The notes beneath the pieces are model-generated. The model did not search any database, was not told the origin of the DNA, and saw nothing but the letters and a program-made list of their open reading frames with translations. A program made the translations under genes and the position numbers. Of a stretch of DNA of 64,000 nt, positions 46,046 through 54,395 are shown in pieces. Position 1 is the first letter of the stretch, and each line of letters starts with the position of its first letter. The DNA is taken from NCBI GenBank assembly GCA_903857865.1, contig CAIOGO010000014.1, forward strand, positions 1 through 64,000, in the 5' to 3' direction. The DNA is from an uncultured bacterium. GTDB taxonomy: Bacteria; Bipolaricaulota; Bipolaricaulia; UBA7950; UBA9294.

Positions 46046-47176
46046 CTAGGGAACGCCGGCAAGTTCCAGCTCGCCGGGACAGAGGTCAAGCATCTGCGGG
46101 TTCTGGGCGACTGCCCCGGTCATTGCGAGGAGCCGCACTCGAGGCCCGATGTAGGCGAAGCACTCCTCGGCCGACGTCATGCCGTCGCGGTCCCCGGCCG
46201 CATCGGCGCGGCCGTCGAGAGCCTCAAGCAGCGCGTAGGCGAAAAGGCCGTGCCCAAGGCTGGCGAACTCCCAAGAGACTTCGTCAAAGCGCGACGCCGA
46301 GAGCGCGACGAGTGCCTTCCCCAACTGATCTAGGTCCTGCGGGCGCGCTGTAGGAATCCGGGCGAGATCCTCGAGGAAGCCGTCCTCCGCGCCCATCCCC
46401 GAGCTCCTTGCGCCGAGCGTGTTCAGCTGCCCGCCCGAGTAGCACGCATCTATCATGATCGCCATGCGTCGCATCGGGAGCCTCTCGAGCAGGAGCGCGA
46501 AGGTGTCGTCTCGGAGGTCCACGTCGTAGAAGCAGAGAACCTCGTCGTAGCCGTCGGCCTCGTCGCCGTTCGTATCCTCCACGCGGTTCCCGTGCCCCGA
46601 GTAGAAGATGAACAGGACGTCGTCCTCGGTCCCCCCCTGCAACGCGTCGAGAAGCCTCGTGAAGTTGGCGCTCGTCGCCTGCGAGTTGAGCAGGAGCGCC
46701 ATGTTGTCTGGGTCCCAGCCCGGCAGCGACGCGATCCTCTGGGCCACGGACTCGGCGTCGTCGTCCGTGTAGTCGAGCTGCGAGATGCGCGCGTAGGCGG
46801 CGATGCCGATGATGATCGCGTAATTCGTGCCAGCGCGGGCGACAATCGTGGCCGTCGCAGTGCTCGACGCCTGCCGCCGATCCTCCACGGTGAGCTGGAC
46901 CGTGTACGTCCCGGGCTGCGCGAAGATGTGCGTCGCGACCATCCCGCTCTCCGACGTTCCGTCACCGAACGACCATCGGTACGACGTCACCAGGCCGTCC
47001 GGATCGTAGGAGCCGCTCGCGTCGAACGCCACGGAGAGCGGTGCGGTTCCCTCGGACGGAGTCGCCGTGAAGCTGGCCACCGGAGGGTCGTTCGGAAGAA
47101 GGAAGCACCCCGGCAGGAGAACGAGCGCCCCGCACAGCGCCACCGCGGGGAAAAGACGCAACACCCTCTGCTTCAT
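46046..47176 (-). CDS. PKD-caspase lipoprotein (metacaspase-like protease)
   Basis: 376 residues. ATG 47176 follows GGAGGAGTG. The signal MKQRVLRLFPAVALCGALVL has lipobox LLPGC at C24. A PKD domain (residues 33-115: SYRWSFGDGTSESG, TYTVQLTVED) leads to a caspase-fold domain (about 116-340) with H195 in FIFYSGHGNRVED and C245 in MIDACYSGG, the catalytic dyad of caspases and metacaspases. A C-terminal region with AVAQNPQMLDL closes it. A membrane-anchored extracytoplasmic caspase-type protease; substrates unknown. Confidence 0.87.
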   Translation of the reverse strand: MKQRVLRLFPAVALCGALVLLPGCFLLPNDPPVASFTATPSEGTAPLSVAFDASGSYDPDGLVTSYRWSFGDGTSESGMVATHIFAQPGTYTVQLTVEDRRQASSTATATIVARAGTNYAIIIGIAAYARISQLDYTDDDAESVAQRIASLPGWDPDNMALLLNSQATSANFTRLLDALQGGTEDDVLFIFYSGHGNRVEDTNGDEADGYDEVLCFYDVDLRDDTFALLLERLPMRRMAIMIDACYSGGQLNTLGARSSGMGAEDGFLEDLARIPTARPQDLDQLGKALVALSASRFDEVSWEFASLGHGLFAYALLEALDGRADAAGDRDGMTSAEECFAYIGPRVRLLAMTGAVAQNPQMLDLCPGELELAGVP

Positions 47177-47363
47177 TCTGGTCACTCCTCCGATCACGAC
47201 CGACGTAGAGAAAGATCCTAGCATCGCAGTCCTCGGGACGCCACCCGTCGAGCGCGGAGGCGCAACTCGGGACCGTGACGTCCTCCGTGCTTTGGCGAAC
47301 CCCCAAGACAAGCGAACAGCAAAGCGCATGGCACCTGCCCTGCGACGCGGAGGCCAGGGCCCG

Positions 47364-47900
47364 TCAGACGCTCGCGTCGGCGAGGATCTTCAGGATCGAC
47401 GCGATCCTTGACCGACTCGCCGATCGAAACACCACGCGTCGTCCGCTCGGCCACGTGAGCGCCACGGTTTGTGTGACACCCTTCGTCCACCACCAGTCGG
47501 TGCGAACCACGATGCGGACGTCGGCAAGCCGCGCGAGAACCCGCCCCGCGTGGCCTCTCAGCGCTCCATCACCCACATCCACGACCAACGGGTCGACCGC
47601 CTCCCGCTCGGAGCGATCGCGACGATGTCGGTACATCCGATAGAGAAACCCGGCCGCGGACAGCACGACGGCGCCTAGGCCCAGCAGGACAGGCACTCCC
47701 GTCGATACGTCCGCTCCCCGGGACGTCCCGAGCACGACGAAGGTGCCGAAGACAAGTGCCAGTCCGATGCCACTCAGCAGGACAATCGCGTAGGCGACCG
47801 TCCATGTGCCGCGGTCGACGAACCGAAGCCCTCGTTCTACGACGTGAATCTCGTGGCCCCACGCGCGAGCGAGAAGGCCGTGCTCCCCCAGCCCTTCCAT
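47364..47900 (-). CDS. Membrane protein with C-terminal cytoplasmic domain, unknown
   Basis: 178 residues. Two hydrophobic helices (TVAYAIVLLSGIGLALVF; GVPVLLGLGAVVLSAAGFLY) are preceded by an amphipathic N-terminus and followed by a basic soluble domain with VRIVVRTDWWWTKGVTQ and RVVFRSASRSRIASILKIL. The start (ATG 47900) has no strong ribosome-binding site. It lies upstream of the PKD-caspase gene on the same strand with about 190 bp between. Not assigned to a family. Confidence 0.6.
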   Translation of the reverse strand: MEGLGEHGLLARAWGHEIHVVERGLRFVDRGTWTVAYAIVLLSGIGLALVFGTFVVLGTSRGADVSTGVPVLLGLGAVVLSAAGFLYRMYRHRRDRSEREAVDPLVVDVGDGALRGHAGRVLARLADVRIVVRTDWWWTKGVTQTVALTWPSGRRVVFRSASRSRIASILKILADASV

Positions 47901-48071
47901 GGGGAGACGCTAGCACGGAGCTCGCGGCGGCGGCAAGTCCGCGGCCAGGCCTGCTCGACTCGACGGTCGCGTCTCTCCTTTTGACGGGTCTCTAGTGACA
48001 TGGTGTACATTCATCCTCTCATACCTCATCGCCGCCGGGCGGCGATGAGGCGTTCGCCGAAGGAGGGATCC

Positions 48072-48989
48072 ATGTACGCGATGAACAAAGCGGCACAACT
48101 CGCGGAAGGTGCGACGGTCGGGACGGGGTGGCTGCCACCCTGGCCCGATCTGCGGGACTACACGACCGACAAGCCGGAGATCGCCACGATGGTCCAGGGC
48201 CTCGGACTGGCCAGGCGAGCCGCATCTCCCCCGAAGACCCCTTCGCGTGTCGACCTGCGCGAGTGGTGTTCACCGGTGGAGAACCAGAAGAACCTCGGCT
48301 CCTGCACGGCGCACGCGGCGGTCGGCATCGTGGAGTACTTCCAGCGCCGCGCGTCCGGCAAGCACATCGAAGGCTCGCGGCTGTACGTCTACAAGACCAC
48401 CAGGAACCTCATGCGGACTCAGGGAGACACCGGCGCGTGGTTGCGGAACACGATGGGCGCGCTCGTTCTCTGCGGCATCCCCGACGAGGCGTACTGGCCG
48501 TACACGGACGCCGACCCAGACTTCGATCGAGAGCCGGACAGCTTCGTCTACGCCGTGGCCGACAACTACAAGGCCGTGCGCTACTTCTGCCACGATCCGG
48601 CCGCCGCCGACATCCCCGCGGCCACCGTCCTCGCCGAAGTGAAGAAGCATCTTGCCGCCGGCGTTCCATCCATGTTCGGCTTCTGGGGTTTCCCTTCGTT
48701 CGCCGCCTGCGACGTCAAGGGCGGGATCCCCTATCCGTGTCCCGGGGAGAAGGCCGAGTGGGGCCACGCCGTCGTCGCGGCGGGCTACGACGACGCGAAG
48801 GAAATCAAGAACACGACATCCGGCAAGATGACCACGGGCGCACTGCTCATCCGCAACTCGTGGGGAAAGGGGTGGGGAGACAAGGGATACGGCTGGCTGC
48901 CCTACGATTACGTCGCCAATGGGCTCGCCTGCGACTTCTGGTCCCTGCTCTCCATGGAGTGGGTCGACACGAAGCAGTTCGGCCTCTGA
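48072..48989 (+). CDS. Papain-like (C1) cysteine protease
   Basis: 305 residues. AAGGAGGG precedes ATG 48072. The C1 landmarks are VDLREWCSPVENQKNLGSC (catalytic C78 with the oxyanion Gln), H232 in EWGHAVVAAGYDD and N262 in LIRNSWGKGWGDKGYGWLPY. There is no signal peptide, so it is either cytoplasmic or exported another way; the 60-residue N-terminal part could be a propeptide. Standalone papain-like proteases are sporadic in bacteria. No partner gene nearby. Confidence 0.9.
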   Translation: MYAMNKAAQLAEGATVGTGWLPPWPDLRDYTTDKPEIATMVQGLGLARRAASPPKTPSRVDLREWCSPVENQKNLGSCTAHAAVGIVEYFQRRASGKHIEGSRLYVYKTTRNLMRTQGDTGAWLRNTMGALVLCGIPDEAYWPYTDADPDFDREPDSFVYAVADNYKAVRYFCHDPAAADIPAATVLAEVKKHLAAGVPSMFGFWGFPSFAACDVKGGIPYPCPGEKAEWGHAVVAAGYDDAKEIKNTTSGKMTTGALLIRNSWGKGWGDKGYGWLPYDYVANGLACDFWSLLSMEWVDTKQFGL

Positions 48990-49252
48990 CCGCGCCCCTT
49001 GGCGCAGTCTGCGGACGCAACGCCGATTCGGTTACGCGGGAGGCGGCCGTTCCCCCAGACATGGACAACGACCGCCGGAGGCTAGTACACTGGGGCAACC
49101 ATGACGTCCGTGACGCTCTTGGTGAGTGACACGAACTGCGGGGAGTTGGCTGGGGGATCGGGGCTTTACCGTTCCCGTGGGCCCCTGAGGTACTCAGTTT
49201 CGGGGCGTTCCTGGCGTAGCGCCGGAAGCTCCACAAGAGAAAGGGAGTCACT

Positions 49253-49849
49253 ATGCTGCGACGTGTAAGCCTTCTAGTGTGCATCTTCGGACTTATGGCG
49301 CTTGTCGTCGCCTGCTCGGGTCCCTCGACCTCGACCTCGACCGTCGAGACCAAGGTGGATGGGCTCCAGACGACAGTCACCGCGCTCCAGACCAAGGTCG
49401 ACGCCGCGACGCAGGCGGACACTGCGCTGAAGACGGAGCTAGCGAATCAGACGAACCTCGTGAAGCAGCTGACCACGAGGATGACGACGCTTGAGACATC
49501 GCTTCAGAACCACATCAACCCGCCCCTCGCGCTCGGGATCAAGAGCTTGACGACCCCCGTGTTGCAGGGCGACACCGTGCGGCTCGTCGTAACGACCGAA
49601 CCGGGCGCCCGCTGCTCAGTCAGCGTGAAGTACCCCGCCGGCCAGGTGCCACCGAGCGGCCTCACAGCCAAGACCGCCGGCCGCACCGGTGAAGTCGTGT
49701 GGACGTGGAAGGTCGCGAAGACCCTTCCCGCGGGCTCCTACGCCATCCAGGTGTCGGTTGCGTACGAGGGCAAGTCGGCGTCGCAGAACACGAACCTCGT
49801 CGTGAACGCCCCGGCTCCGGCCCCGGCCAAGCCCGCGACGACGAAGTAA
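49253..49849 (+). CDS. Lipoprotein with coiled coil and Ig-like tail
   Basis: 198 residues. AAAGGGAG precedes ATG 49253. The signal MLRRVSLLVCIFGLMALVVA ends in the lipobox VVAC. Residues 28-88 form a heptad coiled coil (VETKVDGLQTTVTALQTKVD; LVKQLTTRMTTLETSLQNHI), then a beta domain (VRLVVTTEPGARCSVSVKYP; SYAIQVSVAYEGKSASQN) and a Pro/Ala/Lys tail. The coil resembles Lpp-type spacers, so it may bridge outer membrane and cell wall or form a trimer. Terminator-like hairpin at 49877. Confidence 0.75.
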   Translation: MLRRVSLLVCIFGLMALVVACSGPSTSTSTVETKVDGLQTTVTALQTKVDAATQADTALKTELANQTNLVKQLTTRMTTLETSLQNHINPPLALGIKSLTTPVLQGDTVRLVVTTEPGARCSVSVKYPAGQVPPSGLTAKTAGRTGEVVWTWKVAKTLPAGSYAIQVSVAYEGKSASQNTNLVVNAPAPAPAKPATTK

Positions 49850-49876
49850 TCCGGCCCATTCAGAGCATGATCCTAG

Positions 49877-49915
49877 GGTCCGGGAGGTCGCGTTGACCTT
49901 CCGGGCCTCTCTATT
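49877..49915 (+). terminator. Terminator-like hairpin after the coiled-coil lipoprotein
   Basis: GGTCCGGGAGGTC (49877-49889) pairs with GACCTTCCGGGCC (49895-49907), 13 bp with two G-U pairs, a 5-nt GCGTT loop and TCTCTATTCTT after it. A strong stem with a pyrimidine-rich tail about 30 bp after the stop codon. Confidence 0.65.
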
Positions 49916-50006
49916 CTTCGTTGCCGCCTTCTGGTTCGGCAAGCGCCCCGCAGCCCCTTGACTCCGAACGGCGTGTCCCTATACTTCGCTCGGGCAACTA
50001 TTCACT

Positions 50007-50462
50007 ATGGCAACTGAAAGAAGAGCCACGCCGGAAGAGTGCGCGCGCGCCGTCCTCGAGACGACCCCTCTGATCATGCAGTCCTTGCGCACTCAGATGC
50101 GCAGCCTCCGCGGCGCGCTCTCGGTCCCGCAGTTCCGCGCTCTTGCGTTCCTCGGGCGCCGCCCACGATCGTCCCTGTCCGACGTTGCCCAACACGTCGG
50201 AACCTCTCTTCCCTCCATGTCGAAACTGATCGACGGACTCGTTACCCGCGGGATGGTCGAGCGCGTGCCCGAGGCCGACGACCGACGCCGAGTTGCCCTC
50301 AGCCTGACCAGCGATGGGCGGCGGCTACTCCAAATGGTGTATGACGCCACACGGGCCAGACTCTCCGGCCTCTTTGCAGATCTCTCTGCCGCCGAGCGGG
50401 CGGCGATCGTCGACGCGATGAAGCTCGTGTCTCCGCTCTTCTCGGTTCCCACATCCACGTAG
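50007..50462 (+). CDS. MarR-family transcriptional regulator
   Basis: 151 residues. LSVPQFRALAFLGRRPRSSL, SDVAQHVGTSLPSMSKLIDG, LVTRGMVERVPEADDRRRVA and LSLTSDGRRLL form the MarR winged helix (helix-turn-helix, then the wing with conserved DxR). MarR proteins repress efflux genes and release DNA on binding phenolic ligands. It is first of a four-gene unit with ABC ATPase, ABC permease and MFS pump, starting 14 bp before the ATPase, so it very likely controls that set. Confidence 0.92.
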   Translation: MATERRATPEECARAVLETTPLIMQSLRTQMRSLRGALSVPQFRALAFLGRRPRSSLSDVAQHVGTSLPSMSKLIDGLVTRGMVERVPEADDRRRVALSLTSDGRRLLQMVYDATRARLSGLFADLSAAERAAIVDAMKLVSPLFSVPTST

Positions 50463-50475
50463 GAGGGAGGTTCTC

Positions 50476-51276
50476 GTGCAGCCCGCCGTCGAATCCCACG
50501 CCCTCACACGCACGTTCGGACCGCTCATCGCCGTCGATTCCCTGACGATCTCCGTCGCATCCGGCGAGGTGTTCGGCCTCCTCGGCCCCAACGGTGCCGG
50601 CAAGACGACGGTGCTCAAGATGCTGACCACCCTCCTTCGCCCAACCTCAGGAACCGCGACGGTGTCCGGCGCCGACATCGTCCGACATCCCCTGGCCGTC
50701 CGCCGCGCCATCGGCTACGTGCCGCAACTCCTGTCGGCGGATGGGACCCTAACGGGGCGCGAGAACCTACTCATCTTCGCTAAGCTCTACGGAATGCCGC
50801 GCCGGGAGCGGAAGGTCGAGGTGCCGGCCGCGCTCGCGTTCATGGGCCTCGACGGCGCGGCCGATCGACTCGTGCGCCAGTACTCGGGGGGGATGATCCG
50901 CCGCCTGGAGATCGCCGAGGCCATGCTCCACAGGCCGCACGTCGTCTTCCTCGACGAGCCGACAGTCGGCCTCGACCCGGTGGCCCGGCAGGCCGTCTGG
51001 GACCACATTGCCCGGCTCCGCGCCGGCTGGGGAACGACCATCGTCCTCACGACCCACTACATGGAAGAGGCCGACGCCCTCTGTGGGCGAGTCGCCATCA
51101 TGCACCGCGGTTGCGTCGTCGCCGGCGGAAGCCCGGCGGAGCTCAAGGCGTCGATCGGCAACGCGGAGACCACCCTGGACGAGGTGTTCGTGCACTACAC
51201 CGGAGACAACCTGGAATCGGGAGGAACCTACCGTGAAACGGGACGAACCCGCCGCACCGCGCGCCGCTTACACTAG
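50476..51276 (+). CDS. ABC-2 exporter ATPase of the MarR efflux operon
   Basis: 266 residues, starting at GTG 50476 with GGAGGGAGG upstream. Walker [15 protein letters not shown], signature YSGGMIRRLEIAEAML, Walker B VVFLDEPTVGLDPVARQA and H-loop VLTTHYMEEADALC are intact. DrrA-type: such ATPases drive daunorubicin-like drug or lipid efflux. Its 3' end overlaps the start of the permease gene by 44 bp, an unusually long coupling. Confidence 0.92.
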   Translation: MQPAVESHALTRTFGPLIAVDSLTISVASGEVFGLLGPNGAGKTTVLKMLTTLLRPTSGTATVSGADIVRHPLAVRRAIGYVPQLLSADGTLTGRENLLIFAKLYGMPRRERKVEVPAALAFMGLDGAADRLVRQYSGGMIRRLEIAEAMLHRPHVVFLDEPTVGLDPVARQAVWDHIARLRAGWGTTIVLTTHYMEEADALCGRVAIMHRGCVVAGGSPAELKASIGNAETTLDEVFVHYTGDNLESGGTYRETGRTRRTARRLH

Positions 51277-52072
51277 ATCGTGGCAGAGGCCCTTCGCGGC
51301 GATCGCCACCTTCGCGAACCGAGCGGCCGTCATCGCCGAACTCGAAGCGCGCAAGCTCCGCCACGACCCGACCGAGCTGTTCACACGCGCTATCCAGCCC
51401 GCGTTGTGGCTCCTCGTCTTCGGGCAGGTGTTCACTCACACGCGCGCCATTCCGACCGGCGACCTGCCCTACATCGACTTCATGGCGCCCGGCATCCTGG
51501 CGCAGAGTGTCTTGTTCATCGCCATTTTCTATGGCATCACGGTGATCTGGGAGCGCGATCTCGGCATCGTCCACAAGTTCCTCGTCGCTCCGGTTCCACG
51601 CGCCGCCATCGTCACGGGGAAGGCTCTCTCCGCCGGAGTCCGCGGACTGTCGCAGGCCGTGATCGTCTACCTCCTCGCCGCGATCCTGCGAGTGAAACTT
51701 GATCTCAGCGTGCCCTCCATGCTTGGCGTCGTAGGCGCCGTGGTCCTCGGCGCGGCGCTGTTCTCCACCTTCTCGCTCATCGTGGCGTGCATCGTGAAGA
51801 CGCGCGAGCGTTTCATGGGCATCGGCCAAGTGCTGACGATGCCCCTCTTCTTTGCCAGCAACGCCATCTACCCGATCTCGATCATGCCGCCGTGGCTACG
51901 CGCCGTCGCGCTCGGGAACCCGCTCACCTACGAGGTCGACGCGCTGCGCACGCTGATGCTCTACGGCCAGAAGAGCACGTACGGACTGGGCGTCGACTTT
52001 GGCGTCCTCGCCGGCGTCACGGCGCTCCTCATCTTCGTCGCCGGACGGCTGTACCCGCGCGTAGCGACCTAG
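51233..52072 (+). CDS. ABC-2 exporter permease (DrrB-type)
   Basis: 279 residues, six helices. GTG 51233 (VKRDEPAAPR) follows GGGAGGAACC inside the end of the ATPase gene. Landmarks are ELFTRAIQPALWLLVFGQVF, YIDFMAPGILAQSVLFIAIF, WERDLGIVHKFLVAPVPRAA and FASNAIYPISIMPPWLRAVA then GNPLTYEVDALR, typical of DrrB/ABC-2 permeases. It forms the membrane channel for the ATPase encoded upstream. Confidence 0.9.
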   Translation: MKRDEPAAPRAAYTRSWQRPFAAIATFANRAAVIAELEARKLRHDPTELFTRAIQPALWLLVFGQVFTHTRAIPTGDLPYIDFMAPGILAQSVLFIAIFYGITVIWERDLGIVHKFLVAPVPRAAIVTGKALSAGVRGLSQAVIVYLLAAILRVKLDLSVPSMLGVVGAVVLGAALFSTFSLIVACIVKTRERFMGIGQVLTMPLFFASNAIYPISIMPPWLRAVALGNPLTYEVDALRTLMLYGQKSTYGLGVDFGVLAGVTALLIFVAGRLYPRVAT

Positions 52073-52128
52073 GCAGCGCGGACACCCGGCGCCGTGCACC
52101 GGGTCACCGGCAGGAGGCCGGAACCCAC

Positions 52129-53631
52129 ATGGGAACGTTCGGGCCAAGGGGCCACACTGGTACACAGGAGACGACGCACCGCGTACCTCCCCGCGCAGCC
52201 CCCGCTCCCTCGACCCGGCGAACGATCCTCCTCGTCGCCTCGCTCGCTTCGTTCCTGTCGGCGTTCATGGGCTCGTCCGTCAACATCGCCTTGCCCACGA
52301 TCGGGCGCGAGTTTCAGACGAGCGCGGTGGCCATGGGGTGGGTCACCACCGCCTACCTCCTCGCTGCCGCCGTCGGCCTTGTCCCGTTCGGGCGCCTCGC
52401 CGACCTCCACGGCCGCAAGCGCGTGTTCACGGTCGGCTTCCTCATCTACACCCTCGCCGCCGCTGCCTGCGCGTTTGCGCCAACGAACACGATTCTCATC
52501 GCCTTCCGCATCGTTCAGGGCGTCGGCGCCGCCATGGTGTTCAGCACCTCGGCCGCCCTTGTATCCTCTGCCTTTCCTCGCGAGGAACGTGGCCGCGCTC
52601 TTGGATGGAACGTCGCCGCGGTCTACACGGGGCTCTCGCTCGGGCCGTTCCTCGGCGGAATCCTCACCGAGCGGCTCGGCTGGCGAAGTCTCTTTCTGGT
52701 CAACATCCCGCTCGGCATTCTCATCCTCGCGCTCGTCGTGTGGAGGATTCGCGACGAGTGGGCCGAGTTCCGCGGCGCCCGTTTCGATCTGCTCGGGGCA
52801 TTCATCTACGGAGCGGGCATCGTAGCGTTGATGACTGGGTTCTCCAGCCTGCCCGCCGTCTCCGGTCTCCTGCTCGTCCTCGGCGGCCTCGTCGCCCTCC
52901 TCGGCTTCGGCGCTTGGCAGATGCGCTGTGACAGCCCGCTTCTCGATCTGTGCCTGTTCCGGGGTAACCGGACCCTCGTCTTGTCGAATGTGGCGGCCTT
53001 GATCAACTACGCGGCCACCGCCGCGGTCGGCTTCCTGTTGAGCCTCTACTTGCAGTACAACCGCGGCCTTTCCCCAGAGAGCGCGGGCCTCGTCCTCATC
53101 TCACAACCGATTCTGCAAGCGGTCTTCTCCCCGCTCGCCGGGCGGCTCTCGGATCGCGTGCAGCCGCGCTTCCTCGCGTCGATCGGCATGACCATGACTA
53201 GCCTCGGCCTTGGGGTTCTCGCCTTCCTCGGGCCGGAGACCCCGCTTCCGCTCCTCGTAGCGGTTCTTGCCTGGCTCGGTCTATCCTTCGCTCTGTTCTC
53301 CTCGCCTAACACGAACGCGGTGATGAGTGCTGTGGATGCGCGTTTCTACGGCGCCGTATCCGGAACGCTGGCCACGATGCGCGCGCTCGGGCAGATCGCG
53401 AGCATGGGCACGGCCATGCTGCTCTTGTCCCTGTTCATCGGGAACGTCGCCATCTCGGAAGAAAACGCCCTGCGGTACCTCGCCGCGGCTCGCATCGCCT
53501 TTGCCCTGTTCGCGGGGCTCTGCGCCCTGGGCATCTTCGCATCGTTTGCACGAGGGAACCTCAGACGCCAGCCCGTGAGTGTCGACCGCGCAAGCGGACA
53601 CAAAGCCCAGTCGCCAGCCGATCCGTCCTAG
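52129..53631 (+). CDS. MFS multidrug exporter, DHA2 (14-helix) type
   Basis: 500 residues, about fourteen helices. CAGGAGG lies 11 nt before ATG 52129. The DHA2 motifs are FMGSSVNIALPTIGREFQTS, GRLADLHGRKRVF (motif A), FRIVQGVGAAMVFS, and GPFLGGILTERLGWRSLFLV then NIPLG (motif C region). EmrB/QacA-type exporters use the proton gradient to expel drugs. Fourth gene of the MarR efflux unit, 57 bp after the permease. Its stop overlaps the stop of the converging DOMON gene. Confidence 0.92.
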   Translation: MGTFGPRGHTGTQETTHRVPPRAAPAPSTRRTILLVASLASFLSAFMGSSVNIALPTIGREFQTSAVAMGWVTTAYLLAAAVGLVPFGRLADLHGRKRVFTVGFLIYTLAAAACAFAPTNTILIAFRIVQGVGAAMVFSTSAALVSSAFPREERGRALGWNVAAVYTGLSLGPFLGGILTERLGWRSLFLVNIPLGILILALVVWRIRDEWAEFRGARFDLLGAFIYGAGIVALMTGFSSLPAVSGLLLVLGGLVALLGFGAWQMRCDSPLLDLCLFRGNRTLVLSNVAALINYAATAAVGFLLSLYLQYNRGLSPESAGLVLISQPILQAVFSPLAGRLSDRVQPRFLASIGMTMTSLGLGVLAFLGPETPLPLLVAVLAWLGLSFALFSSPNTNAVMSAVDARFYGAVSGTLATMRALGQIASMGTAMLLLSLFIGNVAISEENALRYLAAARIAFALFAGLCALGIFASFARGNLRRQPVSVDRASGHKAQSPADPS

Positions 53632-54317
53632 GGAGCGGGATCGAGCGTGATGCTGCCGGAGCCCCGTCGACTGTGCCACGCGCCGAAGTCGTCGTCCGTC
53701 TCGTGGTAGGCGATGAGCACCTTGTACGTGCCTCCCGGGGCGAGCGGTTTATCCATGGGATCGCCGGAGTCGAGCGGAATCACGAACTCCACGTAGGTCT
53801 TGCCGTTCGCCTCGCACCCCGCGGCGTCGAGAATGTCGTTGGTGCCTCCACTCTCCGTGTCGGCAGAGTGAGCAACGGGCCCGGTGCCGAAGTCGTCGCG
53901 CACAGTCACCCGACCGTCGGTCACCGCACCGAGGATGAAGTTGGCTCCCTCCATCCGGTTGACCGGATCGAACCCGATCGCCACGTACCCCGTGCCCGGG
54001 CTGATTAAACCCACTCGCAGGGTTCGCGCATCGTTCGCCCAATGGATCTCGAAACCGTTCGCCTCCGTGTTGTGCGCGTACTCGCCGGCGTAGATCACCC
54101 CATCGATCGCCGTGACCGGCAACGCCAACGCGGGGGCGGACGGCGTGGCCGCTTCCGCCGGAAGCGGGACGACGGCGGGTTGAGAGGCGACGACGGGCGC
54201 GGTCGGCGCAACGGCCTGCACCGGTCCCTTCGGCTGCAGCAACAGCACGAGCCCGACGATTCCCAGCACCGCGACGATCGCGATGACGATCAGGCCTTCT
54301 TTGGTGAGGATCCACAT
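53628..54317 (-). CDS. Membrane-anchored DOMON-domain protein (paralogue 2)
   Basis: 229 residues. ATG 54317 follows AAGGAGGG. N-terminal anchor (GLIVIAIVAVLGIVGLVLLL), a 40-residue Ala/Pro/Val linker, then a DOMON domain: LISPGTGYVAIGFDPVNRME, GANFILGAVTDG, DILDAAGCEANGKTYVEFVI, YHETDDDFGAWHSRRGSGSI. The Met before GANFILGAV and the His of WHSRRG sit where haem ligands lie in haem-binding DOMON proteins. About half identical to paralogue 1 in the core. Single gene converging on the MFS exporter. Confidence 0.88.
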   Translation of the reverse strand: MWILTKEGLIVIAIVAVLGIVGLVLLLQPKGPVQAVAPTAPVVASQPAVVPLPAEAATPSAPALALPVTAIDGVIYAGEYAHNTEANGFEIHWANDARTLRVGLISPGTGYVAIGFDPVNRMEGANFILGAVTDGRVTVRDDFGTGPVAHSADTESGGTNDILDAAGCEANGKTYVEFVIPLDSGDPMDKPLAPGGTYKVLIAYHETDDDFGAWHSRRGSGSITLDPAP

Positions 54318-54395
54318 CCCCGCAGCCCTCCTTGTCGACACGGCCACCCACACCAATCTAGGGGATACGCCACGGTCTCGCCAAGGCGCTACAGT

